This document shows, in pieces, positions 1 to 5,010 of a DNA stretch of 5,012 bases. The stretch covers positions 1-5,012 of the forward strand of contig JAGREZ010000546.1 in NCBI GenBank assembly GCA_020446285.1, given 5' to 3'. The notes under the pieces are model-generated. The model saw only the letters and a program-made list of their open reading frames with translations, did not search any database and was not told where the DNA came from. Source of the stretch: Geminicoccaceae bacterium. GTDB taxonomy: Bacteria > Pseudomonadota > Alphaproteobacteria > Geminicoccales > Geminicoccaceae. The translations under genes and the position numbers were made by a program. The number at the start of each line of letters is the position of its first letter. Within the stretch, counting starts at the first letter, position 1.

Positions 1-34
1 AAACGATGACGACTATATGGTCATTGGCGATCAA
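1..34 (-). CDS. possible start of a further minus-strand gene, perhaps a response regulator (partial)
   Basis: A frame reading leftward from a TTG at 34-32 stays open to the window edge and translates as (M)IANDHIVVIV. A short polar lead followed by a hydrophobic strand of the type HIVVIV is how many CheY-like receiver domains begin, just before their acidic pair; the residues that would decide this lie outside the window. It would start 14 bases after the stop of the FIST gene, consistent with co-transcription. No good Shine-Dalgarno is visible. The nearby ATG in another frame (in CAATGACC) meets a stop after two codons. With only eleven codons this is a suggestion. Confidence 0.22.
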   Translation of the reverse strand, partial: MIANDHIVVIV

Positions 35-48
35 GGGCCACTGCCTGA

Positions 49-1137
49 TCAGCCGAGAAGGGCCAACACGGCCGCCCCGCAGGTCAAGGCACCATCGAAC
101 AGTTCCTCGCGGCTGCGCATGCCGATGAGCGGTATCGGTCCGAGGGCCGCCTGAAACCGCGCGGCTTCGCTCTCGGCAGGCCCGAACAGCGCATGGCCGC
201 GATCTACCGAACTGTAGAGTATGGCCGCACGTGGCCAGCATTCCGTCGGGAAATCCCGGCGCAGACCCGACGTCAGCCTGTCGATCTCGGCCAGTGCGGC
301 CGAAGCGTTGCGATAAGTAACCCGCAGCCAGCCGCCGGGCCGATCGTTGCTGATCCGCAATGTCCGGCGCTGGCGGTCAAAGCACTCGATCATCGCCACC
401 TGGCCCGGAGCGATGAACGGGTCTTCATCGGCACGGGTTTCCACCATCAGGCACCGGACCAACCGATCCGGTGCCCGAACCAGCAATTCACCGGCATCTT
501 CGGCGATGGCATCGGTCGCCGCCCTTCCGTCGAGTTCGAGCACGGTGCGACCGACAGCGGAAGTGATACGTCGCCATGGCCCCGGATCACGCAGTCCGTG
601 CAGGATATCGAGCGCTACGGGAATCTCCGCGCCCAGCCATAATCCGCTGCAACCGCCCGCGGATGTCACTCCCGCGATCTCACATCCGTCAAAAGCGCTC
701 GAACTGCGTCCTCCCAGGGTCCGTACCGCCGGCCCCAGAACCCTTGCATCGAAGGGCGCGTCACCGGCCAGATTGAGCAGCGCCAGCCCGCCATCAATCG
801 AAGCGAAATCGCTCGAATCATGGATCAAACGGACATGGGCCTGCGGCCAGTCCAGCAACATCAGGGCAAGGCCCGACTCGCCGCTGATCTCGGTGCCGCC
901 GGCGATCACCCCTTCCCCGGCTGCACCGAACCATGCGCAAATGCCTGTTTCCGCCTTGAGGTAATGGAGCAGGTCATCGGCCATTTCGCCTGCGGGATCG
1001 GCCATGAAAACGATGCCCGCATTGGCATGTCCGGCCAGACCATCCAGCCGGGACAGGCAAATCCGCACCAGTTCCGGCCAGGGACGGCCGCGGGCGCTGG
1101 CAACAAGAGCTCGTTGATCGTTCCCCGCGCGCCGCAC
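49..1137 (-). CDS. FIST-domain sensory protein (FIST N and FIST C)
   Basis: A 362-residue soluble protein with no signal peptide or membrane segment. The FIST N region is marked by GAAGEGVIAGG (residues 71-81) followed by a hydrophobic strand (90-95), a form typical of the family's 'G..GEGVIGGG.E' motif. The FIST C region is marked near the end by RAAILYSSVDRGHALFG (303-319) and IPLIGMRSREELFDG (335-349), which match the conserved 'GALLFSC..RG..LFG' and 'PL.GFF..GEI' blocks. The length is normal for stand-alone FIST proteins. FIST is an intracellular sensory domain, proposed to bind small ligands such as amino acids and often found with two-component or chemotaxis proteins; no enzymatic activity is known. 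The GTG start is chosen because GAGGAG (1143-1148) lies 5 bases upstream. The position usually held by Cys in the ILYSS block is Ser here. The ligand is unknown. Confidence 0.85.
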   Translation of the reverse strand: MRRAGNDQRALVASARGRPWPELVRICLSRLDGLAGHANAGIVFMADPAGEMADDLLHYLKAETGICAWFGAAGEGVIAGGTEISGESGLALMLLDWPQAHVRLIHDSSDFASIDGGLALLNLAGDAPFDARVLGPAVRTLGGRSSSAFDGCEIAGVTSAGGCSGLWLGAEIPVALDILHGLRDPGPWRRITSAVGRTVLELDGRAATDAIAEDAGELLVRAPDRLVRCLMVETRADEDPFIAPGQVAMIECFDRQRRTLRISNDRPGGWLRVTYRNASAALAEIDRLTSGLRRDFPTECWPRAAILYSSVDRGHALFGPAESEAARFQAALGPIPLIGMRSREELFDGALTCGAAVLALLG

Positions 1138-1142
1138 TCTAA

Positions 1143-1148
1143 CTCCTC
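1143..1148 (-). promoter_or_regulatory. ribosome binding site of the FIST gene
   Basis: GAGGAG on the minus strand, 5 bases (TTAGA) before a GTG codon. It decides the GTG start at 1137, since no ATG or TTG in frame has a comparable site. Confidence 0.7.
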
Positions 1149-1169
1149 ATCTACGGAATATTTAAATCA

Positions 1170-1197
1170 ACCATAACGCTTATCGATTGACACGCAA
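1170..1197 (-). promoter_or_regulatory. possible promoter for the FIST gene
   Basis: Minus-strand TTGCGT (1192-1197) and TATGGT (1170-1175) are separated by 16 bases and sit about 35 bases before the GTG start, in the most AT-rich part of the window. The fit to a sigma70-type promoter is moderate, and a second AT-rich candidate (TTTAAATATT, about 1157-1166) lies just downstream. The proposed -35 element overlaps the inverted repeat CGATTG-ACACG-CAATCG (1184-1200), which could be an operator. Identified by eye only. Confidence 0.3.
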
Positions 1198-1243
1198 TCG
1201 CTTCACGGGCACATTCACTTTCGCGTTGAGCGAGCAATTGCTC
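1184..1243. repeat. inverted repeat and perfect palindrome upstream of the FIST gene
   Basis: Two symmetric elements. CGATTG (1184-1189) and CAATCG (1195-1200) form a 6-bp inverted repeat around ACACG. GAGCAATTGCTC (1232-1243) is a perfect 12-bp palindrome. Both lie between 45 and 110 bases before the FIST start, where a dimeric regulator could bind. No specific regulator is recognised. Confidence 0.35.
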
Positions 1244-1261
1244 CACGTGCTTGACTGATGA

Positions 1262-1335
1262 GATGGGACCCTGGGGGGATCGTTCGCAAGGACGATCCCC
1301 TTTCCCATGTCGACACAGTTCTTGTCCTGACATGG
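1262..1335. other. two adjacent intergenic hairpins with a competing pairing
   Basis: Hairpin A pairs GGGGATCGT (1275-1283) with ACGATCCCC (1292-1300), 9 perfect base pairs around an 8-base loop. Hairpin B pairs CCATGTCGACA (1305-1315) with TGTC-CT-GACATGG (1323-1335), 11 base pairs with a 2-base bulge and a 7-base loop. ATGGGA (1263-1268) can also pair with TCCCAT (1303-1308), which would extend A and break B, so the two folds compete. On the plus strand hairpin A is followed by only TTT, and on the minus strand by no T-run, so a standard intrinsic terminator is not well supported in either direction. The cluster lies between the hydrolase stop and the FIST start. It may end or process the hydrolase transcript, act in the FIST leader, or be a small RNA. 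The rest of 1138-1437 holds no convincing gene. Confidence 0.5.
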
Positions 1336-1437
1336 CCTTGCACTACCGCCCGGACTGCCTCGAATGCCGACGGGAACGGCATATACCATCAATGCAGGCA
1401 GGAATACCACATGGCAAGGATGACAGGATGCAACATG

Positions 1438-2169
1438 TCAGTCGAGCTTGATCCAGCCCGGCCTGAACAGCTTCTTCAATTCCCGTTGCCGCTGTTCGAG
1501 ACGACCTGTGCGCCGCCATGCATCGAGCTGCTTGCGCGTCGGTGTCCTGGAAGCGACTCGCGCACCCCTGGGATGGAACAGCCCGTTGGCATACTTGCTG
1601 GCAAGGCTGCCGCCGCGTCTGCTGCCGATAGTCGGACTTGAACAATCGAGTGCCGGTTCTCCGCGCTTCTCGCCCCTGCGATAGTGCGTCATGAACTCGT
1701 GGTTCCCGATGGTGCGGGTGCGTTTCAACCGCGCGAACCACGGACAATAGGATGGATCCATGAAAGCCGGGTTGACGAAATACAGTGCACCGCCCGTAAG
1801 ATCCGGCGCCCCGGTTGATCGCGCAAGCTGACGCGCATGCTCCAGACTGGAAGATTTCCCAAGCATCCGGTCAGGATCGAAGCTTGCCGGCTTGCGCAAT
1901 GCTTTGGCCAGCGCCGGCCATTCGCTTACGGGCTGAAACTGGCGAGGCTGGGCGATCACGGCGCAGGCATCAGCGGGAAAGCGACCGTCACGAACGCGGT
2001 TCCGCACGACCTGAATGACGGCGTCCATACCAGCACTACCTTCACTCCCCGCTTCGAGCACGGCAATGGCCGCAAGGCAATCAACCTCGCCTCCGACGGC
2101 TTCCCGCAGTGATGGCAGAACGCTTGCGACAATGCCGACACCGATTGCAAGTCGAACCAGAAAATTCAT
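1438..2169 (-). CDS. secreted cell wall hydrolase, SleB/CwlJ type (Hydrolase_2 family)
   Basis: A 243-residue protein with a hydrophobic N-terminus (residues 2-20, after MNFLVR), read as a signal peptide or anchor that places the enzyme in the periplasm or envelope. The SleB-like domain runs from about 28 to 165: CLAAIAVLEAGSEG (31-44) is the family's 'CLA.AIYHEARGE' block with Glu39 as the likely catalytic acid. VIQVVRNRVRDGRFPADAC (51-69) matches 'AV.QVVLNRV....FP..VC', and ALYFVNP (128-134) and IGNHEFM (154-160) are the closing motifs. The family cleaves peptidoglycan glycan strands (lytic transglycosylase or muramidase-like). Cys31, Cys69 and Cys142 remain. Residues after about 165 form a basic, Arg-rich tail of some 75 residues beyond the domain, perhaps for wall binding. 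The ATG has a modest AAGGT upstream. Domain assignment is firm; the biological role (septum, growth or lysis) is unknown. Confidence 0.8.
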   Translation of the reverse strand: MNFLVRLAIGVGIVASVLPSLREAVGGEVDCLAAIAVLEAGSEGSAGMDAVIQVVRNRVRDGRFPADACAVIAQPRQFQPVSEWPALAKALRKPASFDPDRMLGKSSSLEHARQLARSTGAPDLTGGALYFVNPAFMDPSYCPWFARLKRTRTIGNHEFMTHYRRGEKRGEPALDCSSPTIGSRRGGSLASKYANGLFHPRGARVASRTPTRKQLDAWRRTGRLEQRQRELKKLFRPGWIKLD

Positions 2170-2265
2170 TTACCTTAACAACTTATCATGACGCAACGCT
2201 ACTCCACCGGTAGACATATCCTATCATGAGAGCAGGTTGGTTGCACGAAAGAAACATGAGTATTC

Positions 2266-2289
2266 CAACCCGCATCGAGGGGCAGGTTG
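2266..2289 (-). terminator. hairpin after rtcA, possible weak terminator
   Basis: On the minus strand CAACCTGC and GCGGGTTG pair over 8 positions (one G-U) around an 8-base loop, about 30 bases past the rtcA stop. Downstream is only moderately T-rich (ATGTTTCTTTCG), so this is not a classical intrinsic terminator. The rest of 2170-2318 holds the leader of the hydrolase gene; an 8-base direct repeat, TATCATGA, occurs at 2184 and 2222. I see no reliable promoter there. Confidence 0.28.
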
Positions 2290-2318
2290 CCGGCAATGTG
2301 TTCCTCTGGCTGGTGATT

Positions 2319-3332
2319 TCAATCAGCGACGAATTGATGCAGGTGACCATCGGTTTGCCGGAAGGCGAGGCGGCGGCCGGTGAACATTCTTGCGATCCTG
2401 GCGGCCGTCAGGCTGTGGCTGCCGGGTTTGACCGTGGTGAAGCAGCCGCCGGCGAGGGCCAGTGGCATGACCAGCTGGTCCGCGAGATGAGGGCCGGCGA
2501 ACACGTCCTTGCGCAGATAGCCGAGCATGTGCGTCGCCGCATTCGACGCCAGCTTTTCCGCGGATACGCCGAGCCGGCCACAGGCGCTGACGACTTCGGC
2601 GACATGGGCATGTTCGACGGTCAGGAGCAGGATGATGCCGGGGCCTTGCTCGTCCGGTAACCGATGGATGGCAAAGCCGTTTTGCGGCCATTCCGGCAGG
2701 CATTGCCGTGCCTGCACGCGCATGCGCTCGGCAATGGAGAAAGGGATGCCGGTGAAAAGAATGCGTGCGGCGCGCGTGCGAAGCTCGCCACGCTCCATGC
2801 CGGTGAACGGACGCAACGGTGCCGGTTCGATCATGACCTCGATCCGGCCACCGCCGCGCGGGTAGAAGCCATGGCGAACGAGCCGGGCGGTGACCTGCGG
2901 CCCCATCCGGTTGATGAGCGGCAGGAAGGTGTCCCTGAGGAATTCGAACGGCGGTGCCATGGTGTTGTGGGTACCGCCTTCGAGGACCAGACGCGACGAG
3001 CCGGTGACGAGAGCCAGGGGCAGGAGCACGGTTTGCAGGATCAGCGTGGCGCTTCCGGCCGAACCGACGGCGAAATGATAGTCGCCGGCGCGTACCCGTC
3101 CCGGCCTGAACGTCAGTTCGCCGGCACCGATGGCCATGCCATCGGCCGTCGCCGAGCCGATTTCGCAGGCGGCCTCGAGCGCCGTGACATGCTGGCGCAT
3201 CATCCCCGGCTTCGAACGCCGCCCGCGTATGTCGGTGATATGGAACGCTTCGCCCGTGATCAGCGAGAGAGCGAGTGCGTTGCGCAGCACCTGCCCGCCC
3301 CCTTCGCCGGCAGCACCGTCGATCTCGATCAT
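2319..3332 (-). CDS. rtcA: RNA 3'-terminal phosphate cyclase RtcA
   Basis: Converts RNA 3'-phosphate ends to 2',3'-cyclic phosphates through an enzyme-AMP intermediate; it can also adenylylate 5'-phosphate ends. The 337 residues match the usual length of bacterial RtcA. Signatures in order: DGAAGEGGGQVLRNALALS (5-23), RGRRSKPGMMRQH (36-48), VGSAGSATLILQTVLLP (89-105), GGTHNTMAPPFEFLRDTFLP (119-138), HGFYPRGGG (154-162) and GPHLADQLVMPLALAG (280-295). The nucleophilic histidine that takes AMP is most likely His306 in KPGSHSLTA, at the place of E. coli His309. The start ATG lies 7 bases beyond the rtcB stop, so the two are almost certainly one operon; the nearest purine-rich stretch (AAGGG in the end of rtcB) is rather far, suggesting translational coupling. 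No missing motif seen. Confidence 0.96.
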   Translation of the reverse strand: MIEIDGAAGEGGGQVLRNALALSLITGEAFHITDIRGRRSKPGMMRQHVTALEAACEIGSATADGMAIGAGELTFRPGRVRAGDYHFAVGSAGSATLILQTVLLPLALVTGSSRLVLEGGTHNTMAPPFEFLRDTFLPLINRMGPQVTARLVRHGFYPRGGGRIEVMIEPAPLRPFTGMERGELRTRAARILFTGIPFSIAERMRVQARQCLPEWPQNGFAIHRLPDEQGPGIILLLTVEHAHVAEVVSACGRLGVSAEKLASNAATHMLGYLRKDVFAGPHLADQLVMPLALAGGCFTTVKPGSHSLTAARIARMFTGRRLAFRQTDGHLHQFVAD

Positions 3333-3339
3333 GACACGA

Positions 3340-4563
3340 TCAACCCTTGACGCAGACCACCTGCTTGAGTGTGTGGACGATCTCGACCAGATCGGACTGG
3401 GCGGCCATGACGGCCTCGATCGGCTTGTAGGCCCTCGGGGTCTCGTCGATCACATCCGCATCCTTGCGGCATTCCACACCGGTCGTGTCGCGGATATGCT
3501 CCTCGAGCGTCACCGTCCGCTTCGCCTCCGTGCGCGACATCACCCGCCCGGCACCGTGGCTGCAGCTGTCGAACGCCATGCTGTTGCCGAGCCCGCGCAC
3601 GATGAAGCTTTTCGCTCCCATCGAGCCCGGAATGATGCCCATGACACCTTTGGCCGCGCGCACCGCTCCCTTGCGGGTGACGAGGATGTTCTCGCCGAAA
3701 TGCTGCTCGTGCGTGACATAGTTGTGGTGGCAGTTGACGGCCTCGAGTTCGGCCTCGAACGGTTTGGCGATGCTGTCCCGCATGGCGGCGATGACATTGG
3801 TCATCATCATCCGGCGGTTGACCGCGGCGAAGTCCTGGGCCCAGCTGACGGCCTGGACATAGTCGTTGAAATGCTGGGTTCCCTCGGGAAAGTAGGCGAG
3901 GTCGCGCTCCGGCAGGTTGATATACCACCTGCGCATGTCCTCGCGAGCCAGCTCGATGAAATAGTTGCCGATCGCATTGCCGATGCCACGGCTGCCGGAA
4001 TGCAGCATCACCCAGACCCGCTGCTCCCCGTCGAGGCAGATCTCGATGAAGTGGTTGCCGGTGCCGAGCGTGCCCAGATGGACGAGGCTGTTGGCCCTGG
4101 CCAGCTTCCGGTGTTTTTCCACGATGCGTGCGAAGCGCTCGGCCAGGGATGTCCAGGCGGTAACGATGGCCTCGGGCGGATCACCCCACGAGCCCTTGTC
4201 GCGCTTGTTGCGGCCGACACTGCGGCCATGCGGTACCGCCTGCTCGACGGCACTGCGCACGCCCTCGAGATTGTCCGGAAGATCATGCGCCATGAGCGAG
4301 GTGCGCGCCGCCATCATGCCGCAGCCGATATCGACGCCGACAGCGGCTGGTATGATCGCGCCCTTGGTCGGGATCACCGAACCCACGGTCGCACCGATGC
4401 CGACATGGACGTCCGGCATCACGGCGATATGCTTGAAGATGAACGGCATCTTCGCGGCCTGGACGAGTTGCGCGCGGGCCTTGTCGTCGACGGGCACGCC
4501 GCGCGTCCACATCTTGATGGGCACGCCGCCCGCAACGGTCTCGACATCGAAATTCCCGGTCAT
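3340..4563 (-). CDS. rtcB: RNA-splicing ligase RtcB (3'-phosphate/5'-OH RNA ligase)
   Basis: Joins RNA 3'-phosphate or 2',3'-cyclic phosphate ends to 5'-OH ends using GTP and Mn2+, through RtcB-His-GMP and RNA-ppG intermediates. The 407 residues match E. coli RtcB (about 408). Visible active-site motifs: VDIGCGMMAA (77-86) with metal ligands Asp78 and Cys81; LGTLGTGNHFIEI (163-175) with Asn170 and His171; MLHSGSRGIGN (187-197) with His188; CHHNYVTHE (278-286) with His279/His280; PGSMG (312-316); and GLGNSMAFDSCSHGAGRVMS (324-343) holding the guanylylated His336 (E. coli His337). All key residues are present. The ATG is supported by GGAGG 6 bases upstream. The gene directly follows three Y-type RNAs and precedes rtcA, an arrangement known from the Salmonella rsr-yrl-rtcBA operon, where expression depends on sigma54 and RtcR. 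No sigma54 promoter is visible in this window. Confidence 0.97.
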   Translation of the reverse strand: MTGNFDVETVAGGVPIKMWTRGVPVDDKARAQLVQAAKMPFIFKHIAVMPDVHVGIGATVGSVIPTKGAIIPAAVGVDIGCGMMAARTSLMAHDLPDNLEGVRSAVEQAVPHGRSVGRNKRDKGSWGDPPEAIVTAWTSLAERFARIVEKHRKLARANSLVHLGTLGTGNHFIEICLDGEQRVWVMLHSGSRGIGNAIGNYFIELAREDMRRWYINLPERDLAYFPEGTQHFNDYVQAVSWAQDFAAVNRRMMMTNVIAAMRDSIAKPFEAELEAVNCHHNYVTHEQHFGENILVTRKGAVRAAKGVMGIIPGSMGAKSFIVRGLGNSMAFDSCSHGAGRVMSRTEAKRTVTLEEHIRDTTGVECRKDADVIDETPRAYKPIEAVMAAQSDLVEIVHTLKQVVCVKG

Positions 4564-4569
4564 GTTCGA

Positions 4570-4574
4570 CCTCC
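4570..4574 (-). promoter_or_regulatory. ribosome binding site of rtcB
   Basis: Minus-strand GGAGG, 6 bases before the ATG of rtcB. It lies 11 bases after the last base of the basal stem of the third Y-type RNA, so folding or processing of that RNA could affect access to it. Confidence 0.75.
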
Positions 4575-4585
4575 GTTATCAAGGT

Positions 4586-4687
4586 GCCGGCGACGAGGTT
4601 CGATGAGACAACCGGCGGCGTCGAACCGCCTGACCCAAAGGTCTATACGCAGTTTCAAGCAACGTAGTCCCATCGGCATTCGCCGGC
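4586..4687 (-). ncRNA. Y-type RNA 3 (Yrl-like), compact form next to rtcB
   Basis: About 102 nt. The basal stem pairs GCCGGCGA (4680-4687) with TCGCCGGC (4586-4593) in 8 perfect base pairs. An internal loop (AUGCC against GAACCTCG) follows, then a second helix GATGGGACTAC (4664-4674) with GTTGTCTCATC, 11 positions with one G-U and one mismatch. GGCGAATGCC and CTCGTCGCC match the other two copies exactly, and agree with the Ro60-binding consensus of bacterial Y RNAs as I remember it. The head is reduced: hairpin GACC-TTTG-GGTC (4632-4643) and a T-arm-like hairpin GGCGG-TTCGACG-CCGCC (4614-4630), a 5-bp stem with a 7-nt loop like a T-loop. No D-arm or acceptor helix is seen. It ends 22 bases before the rtcB ATG. 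Ends are inferred from pairing. Confidence 0.75.
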
Positions 4688-4700
4688 CGATCGTTGAAAA

Positions 4701-4820
4701 CACTGGCGACGAGTCAGTTGGCCGGACGACCTGCTCTGCCATTGAGCTATCAGGCCACGAGAAGTGGCCGGTGCGGGATTCGAACCCGCGACCATGTAGT
4801 CCGGACCGGCATTCGCCGTG
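4701..4820 (-). ncRNA. Y-type RNA 2 (YrlA-like) with tRNA-mimic head
   Basis: About 120 nt. The basal stem pairs CAC-GGCGA (4813-4820) with TCGCC-A-GTG (4701-4709). After an internal loop with AUGCC on the 5' side, GGTCCGGAC (4800-4808) pairs with GTCCGGCC with one bulged U. Bacterial Y RNAs bind the Ro60 ring protein through such a stem (consensus recalled as GNCGAAN(0-1)G with CGUCGNC; GGCGAATG and CGTCGCC both fit). The head is a tRNA mimic, listed separately. TTTT (4697-4700) follows the stem, which may aid termination or processing. The closest known relative in form is Salmonella YrlA, whose tRNA-like domain is joined to the Ro60-binding stem and which also lies before rtcBA. The exact ends and Ro60 binding are not shown by the sequence. 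Confidence 0.85.
4733..4789 (-). other. circularly permuted tRNA-like domain inside Y-type RNA 2
   Basis: In RNA order: a T-arm of GCGGG, loop TTCGAAT and CCCGC (4773-4789), whose loop fits the tRNA T-loop rule TTCRANY. Next is the acceptor 3' strand GGCCAC (4764-4769), a 5-nt loop TTCTC (4759-4763) and the acceptor 5' strand GTGGCC (4753-4758), 6 perfect base pairs. Last is a D-arm GCTC-AATGGCA-GAGC (4733-4747) whose loop keeps the GG pair that docks with the T-loop. The tRNA 3' half thus precedes the 5' half, the acceptor end is sealed, and the Y stem replaces the anticodon arm. It cannot be charged as it stands, since there is no free CCA end and no anticodon. Confidence 0.85.
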
Positions 4821-4837
4821 CACATCGGGCAGTCAGA

Positions 4838-5010
4838 TCGAATGGGCCGTGGCGACGAGGATCGGCGAGACGGCGGTCCTTAAGCTACGTGTCTGCGGCG
4901 GGATTCGAACCCGCATCTCCTTGTCGGGCATTGCTGCACGAAAGGCGCTTTGCTCGTTGGACCTCAGGCAGGAGACATGTAGTCCCGCCGGCATTCGCCA
5001 CGGCCTTCGA
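4838..5010 (-). ncRNA. Y-type RNA 1 (Yrl-like), long form
   Basis: About 173 nt, with the strongest basal stem: GGCCGTGGCGA (4995-5005) pairs with TCGCCACGGCC (4845-4855), 11 perfect base pairs. It is extended by TCGAA (5006-5010) with TTCGA (4838-4842) across a CA bulge. The internal loop again has AUGCC on the 5' side, and GGCGGGAC pairs with GTCTCGCC as the second helix. GGCGAATGCC, GGACTAC and CTCGTCGCC match copies 2 and 3. The head holds a perfect T-arm (GCGGG, loop TTCGAAT, CCCGC; 4898-4914). It is preceded by an extra domain of roughly 60 nt closed by TCTCCT (4970-4975) and AGGAGA (4916-4921). After the T-arm, CGCAGAC and GTAGCTTAAGG look like remnants of acceptor and D-arm sequence, but I cannot fold a full tRNA shape. 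The 5' end is close to the window edge. Confidence 0.78.

Noticed and set aside
1180..1410. Minus-strand small open frame of 76 codons in the hydrolase-FIST gap
   Set aside because: No good ribosome binding site, a low-complexity start, and it runs through the hairpin cluster; nothing in the translation is recognisable.
2184..2229. Direct repeat TATCATGA at 2184-2191 and 2222-2229 before the hydrolase gene, considered as a regulator site
   Set aside because: Only 8 bases long with no clear promoter nearby; this may be chance.
2226..2660. Plus-strand open frame of 144 codons, and several longer plus-strand frames opposite rtcA, rtcB and the FIST gene
   Set aside because: They are antisense to genes with complete family motifs, show no family features of their own, and are expected in GC-rich coding DNA.
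4697..4700. TTTT after Y-type RNA 2 as a full intrinsic terminator
   Set aside because: The run is short and followed by CAACG, and a terminator here would cut rtcBA off from upstream transcription; processing or partial termination is more likely.
4560..4823. Minus-strand open frame of 87 codons across the upstream RNA region
   Set aside because: Its translation contains RGFESRTGHF and DSSMAEQ, the kind of false peptide produced by translating tRNA T-arms and D-arms. It overlaps two structured RNAs and the rtcB start, and has no recognisable domain.
4773..4914. Two ordinary tRNA genes, suggested by the sequences GCGGGTTCGAATCCCGC at 4773-4789 and 4898-4914
   Set aside because: Neither T-arm has an acceptor 5' strand, D-arm and anticodon arm in front of it in normal order. 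In copy 2 these parts come after the T-arm, and both lie inside the repeated Y-type stems.
4586..5010. CRISPR array or simple tandem repeat, because of the repeated GGCGAATGCC and CTCGTCGCC
   Set aside because: The repeated pieces are two separated strands of one stem per unit, the units differ in length (102, 120 and 173 nt), and the intervening sequence is structured tRNA-like RNA.
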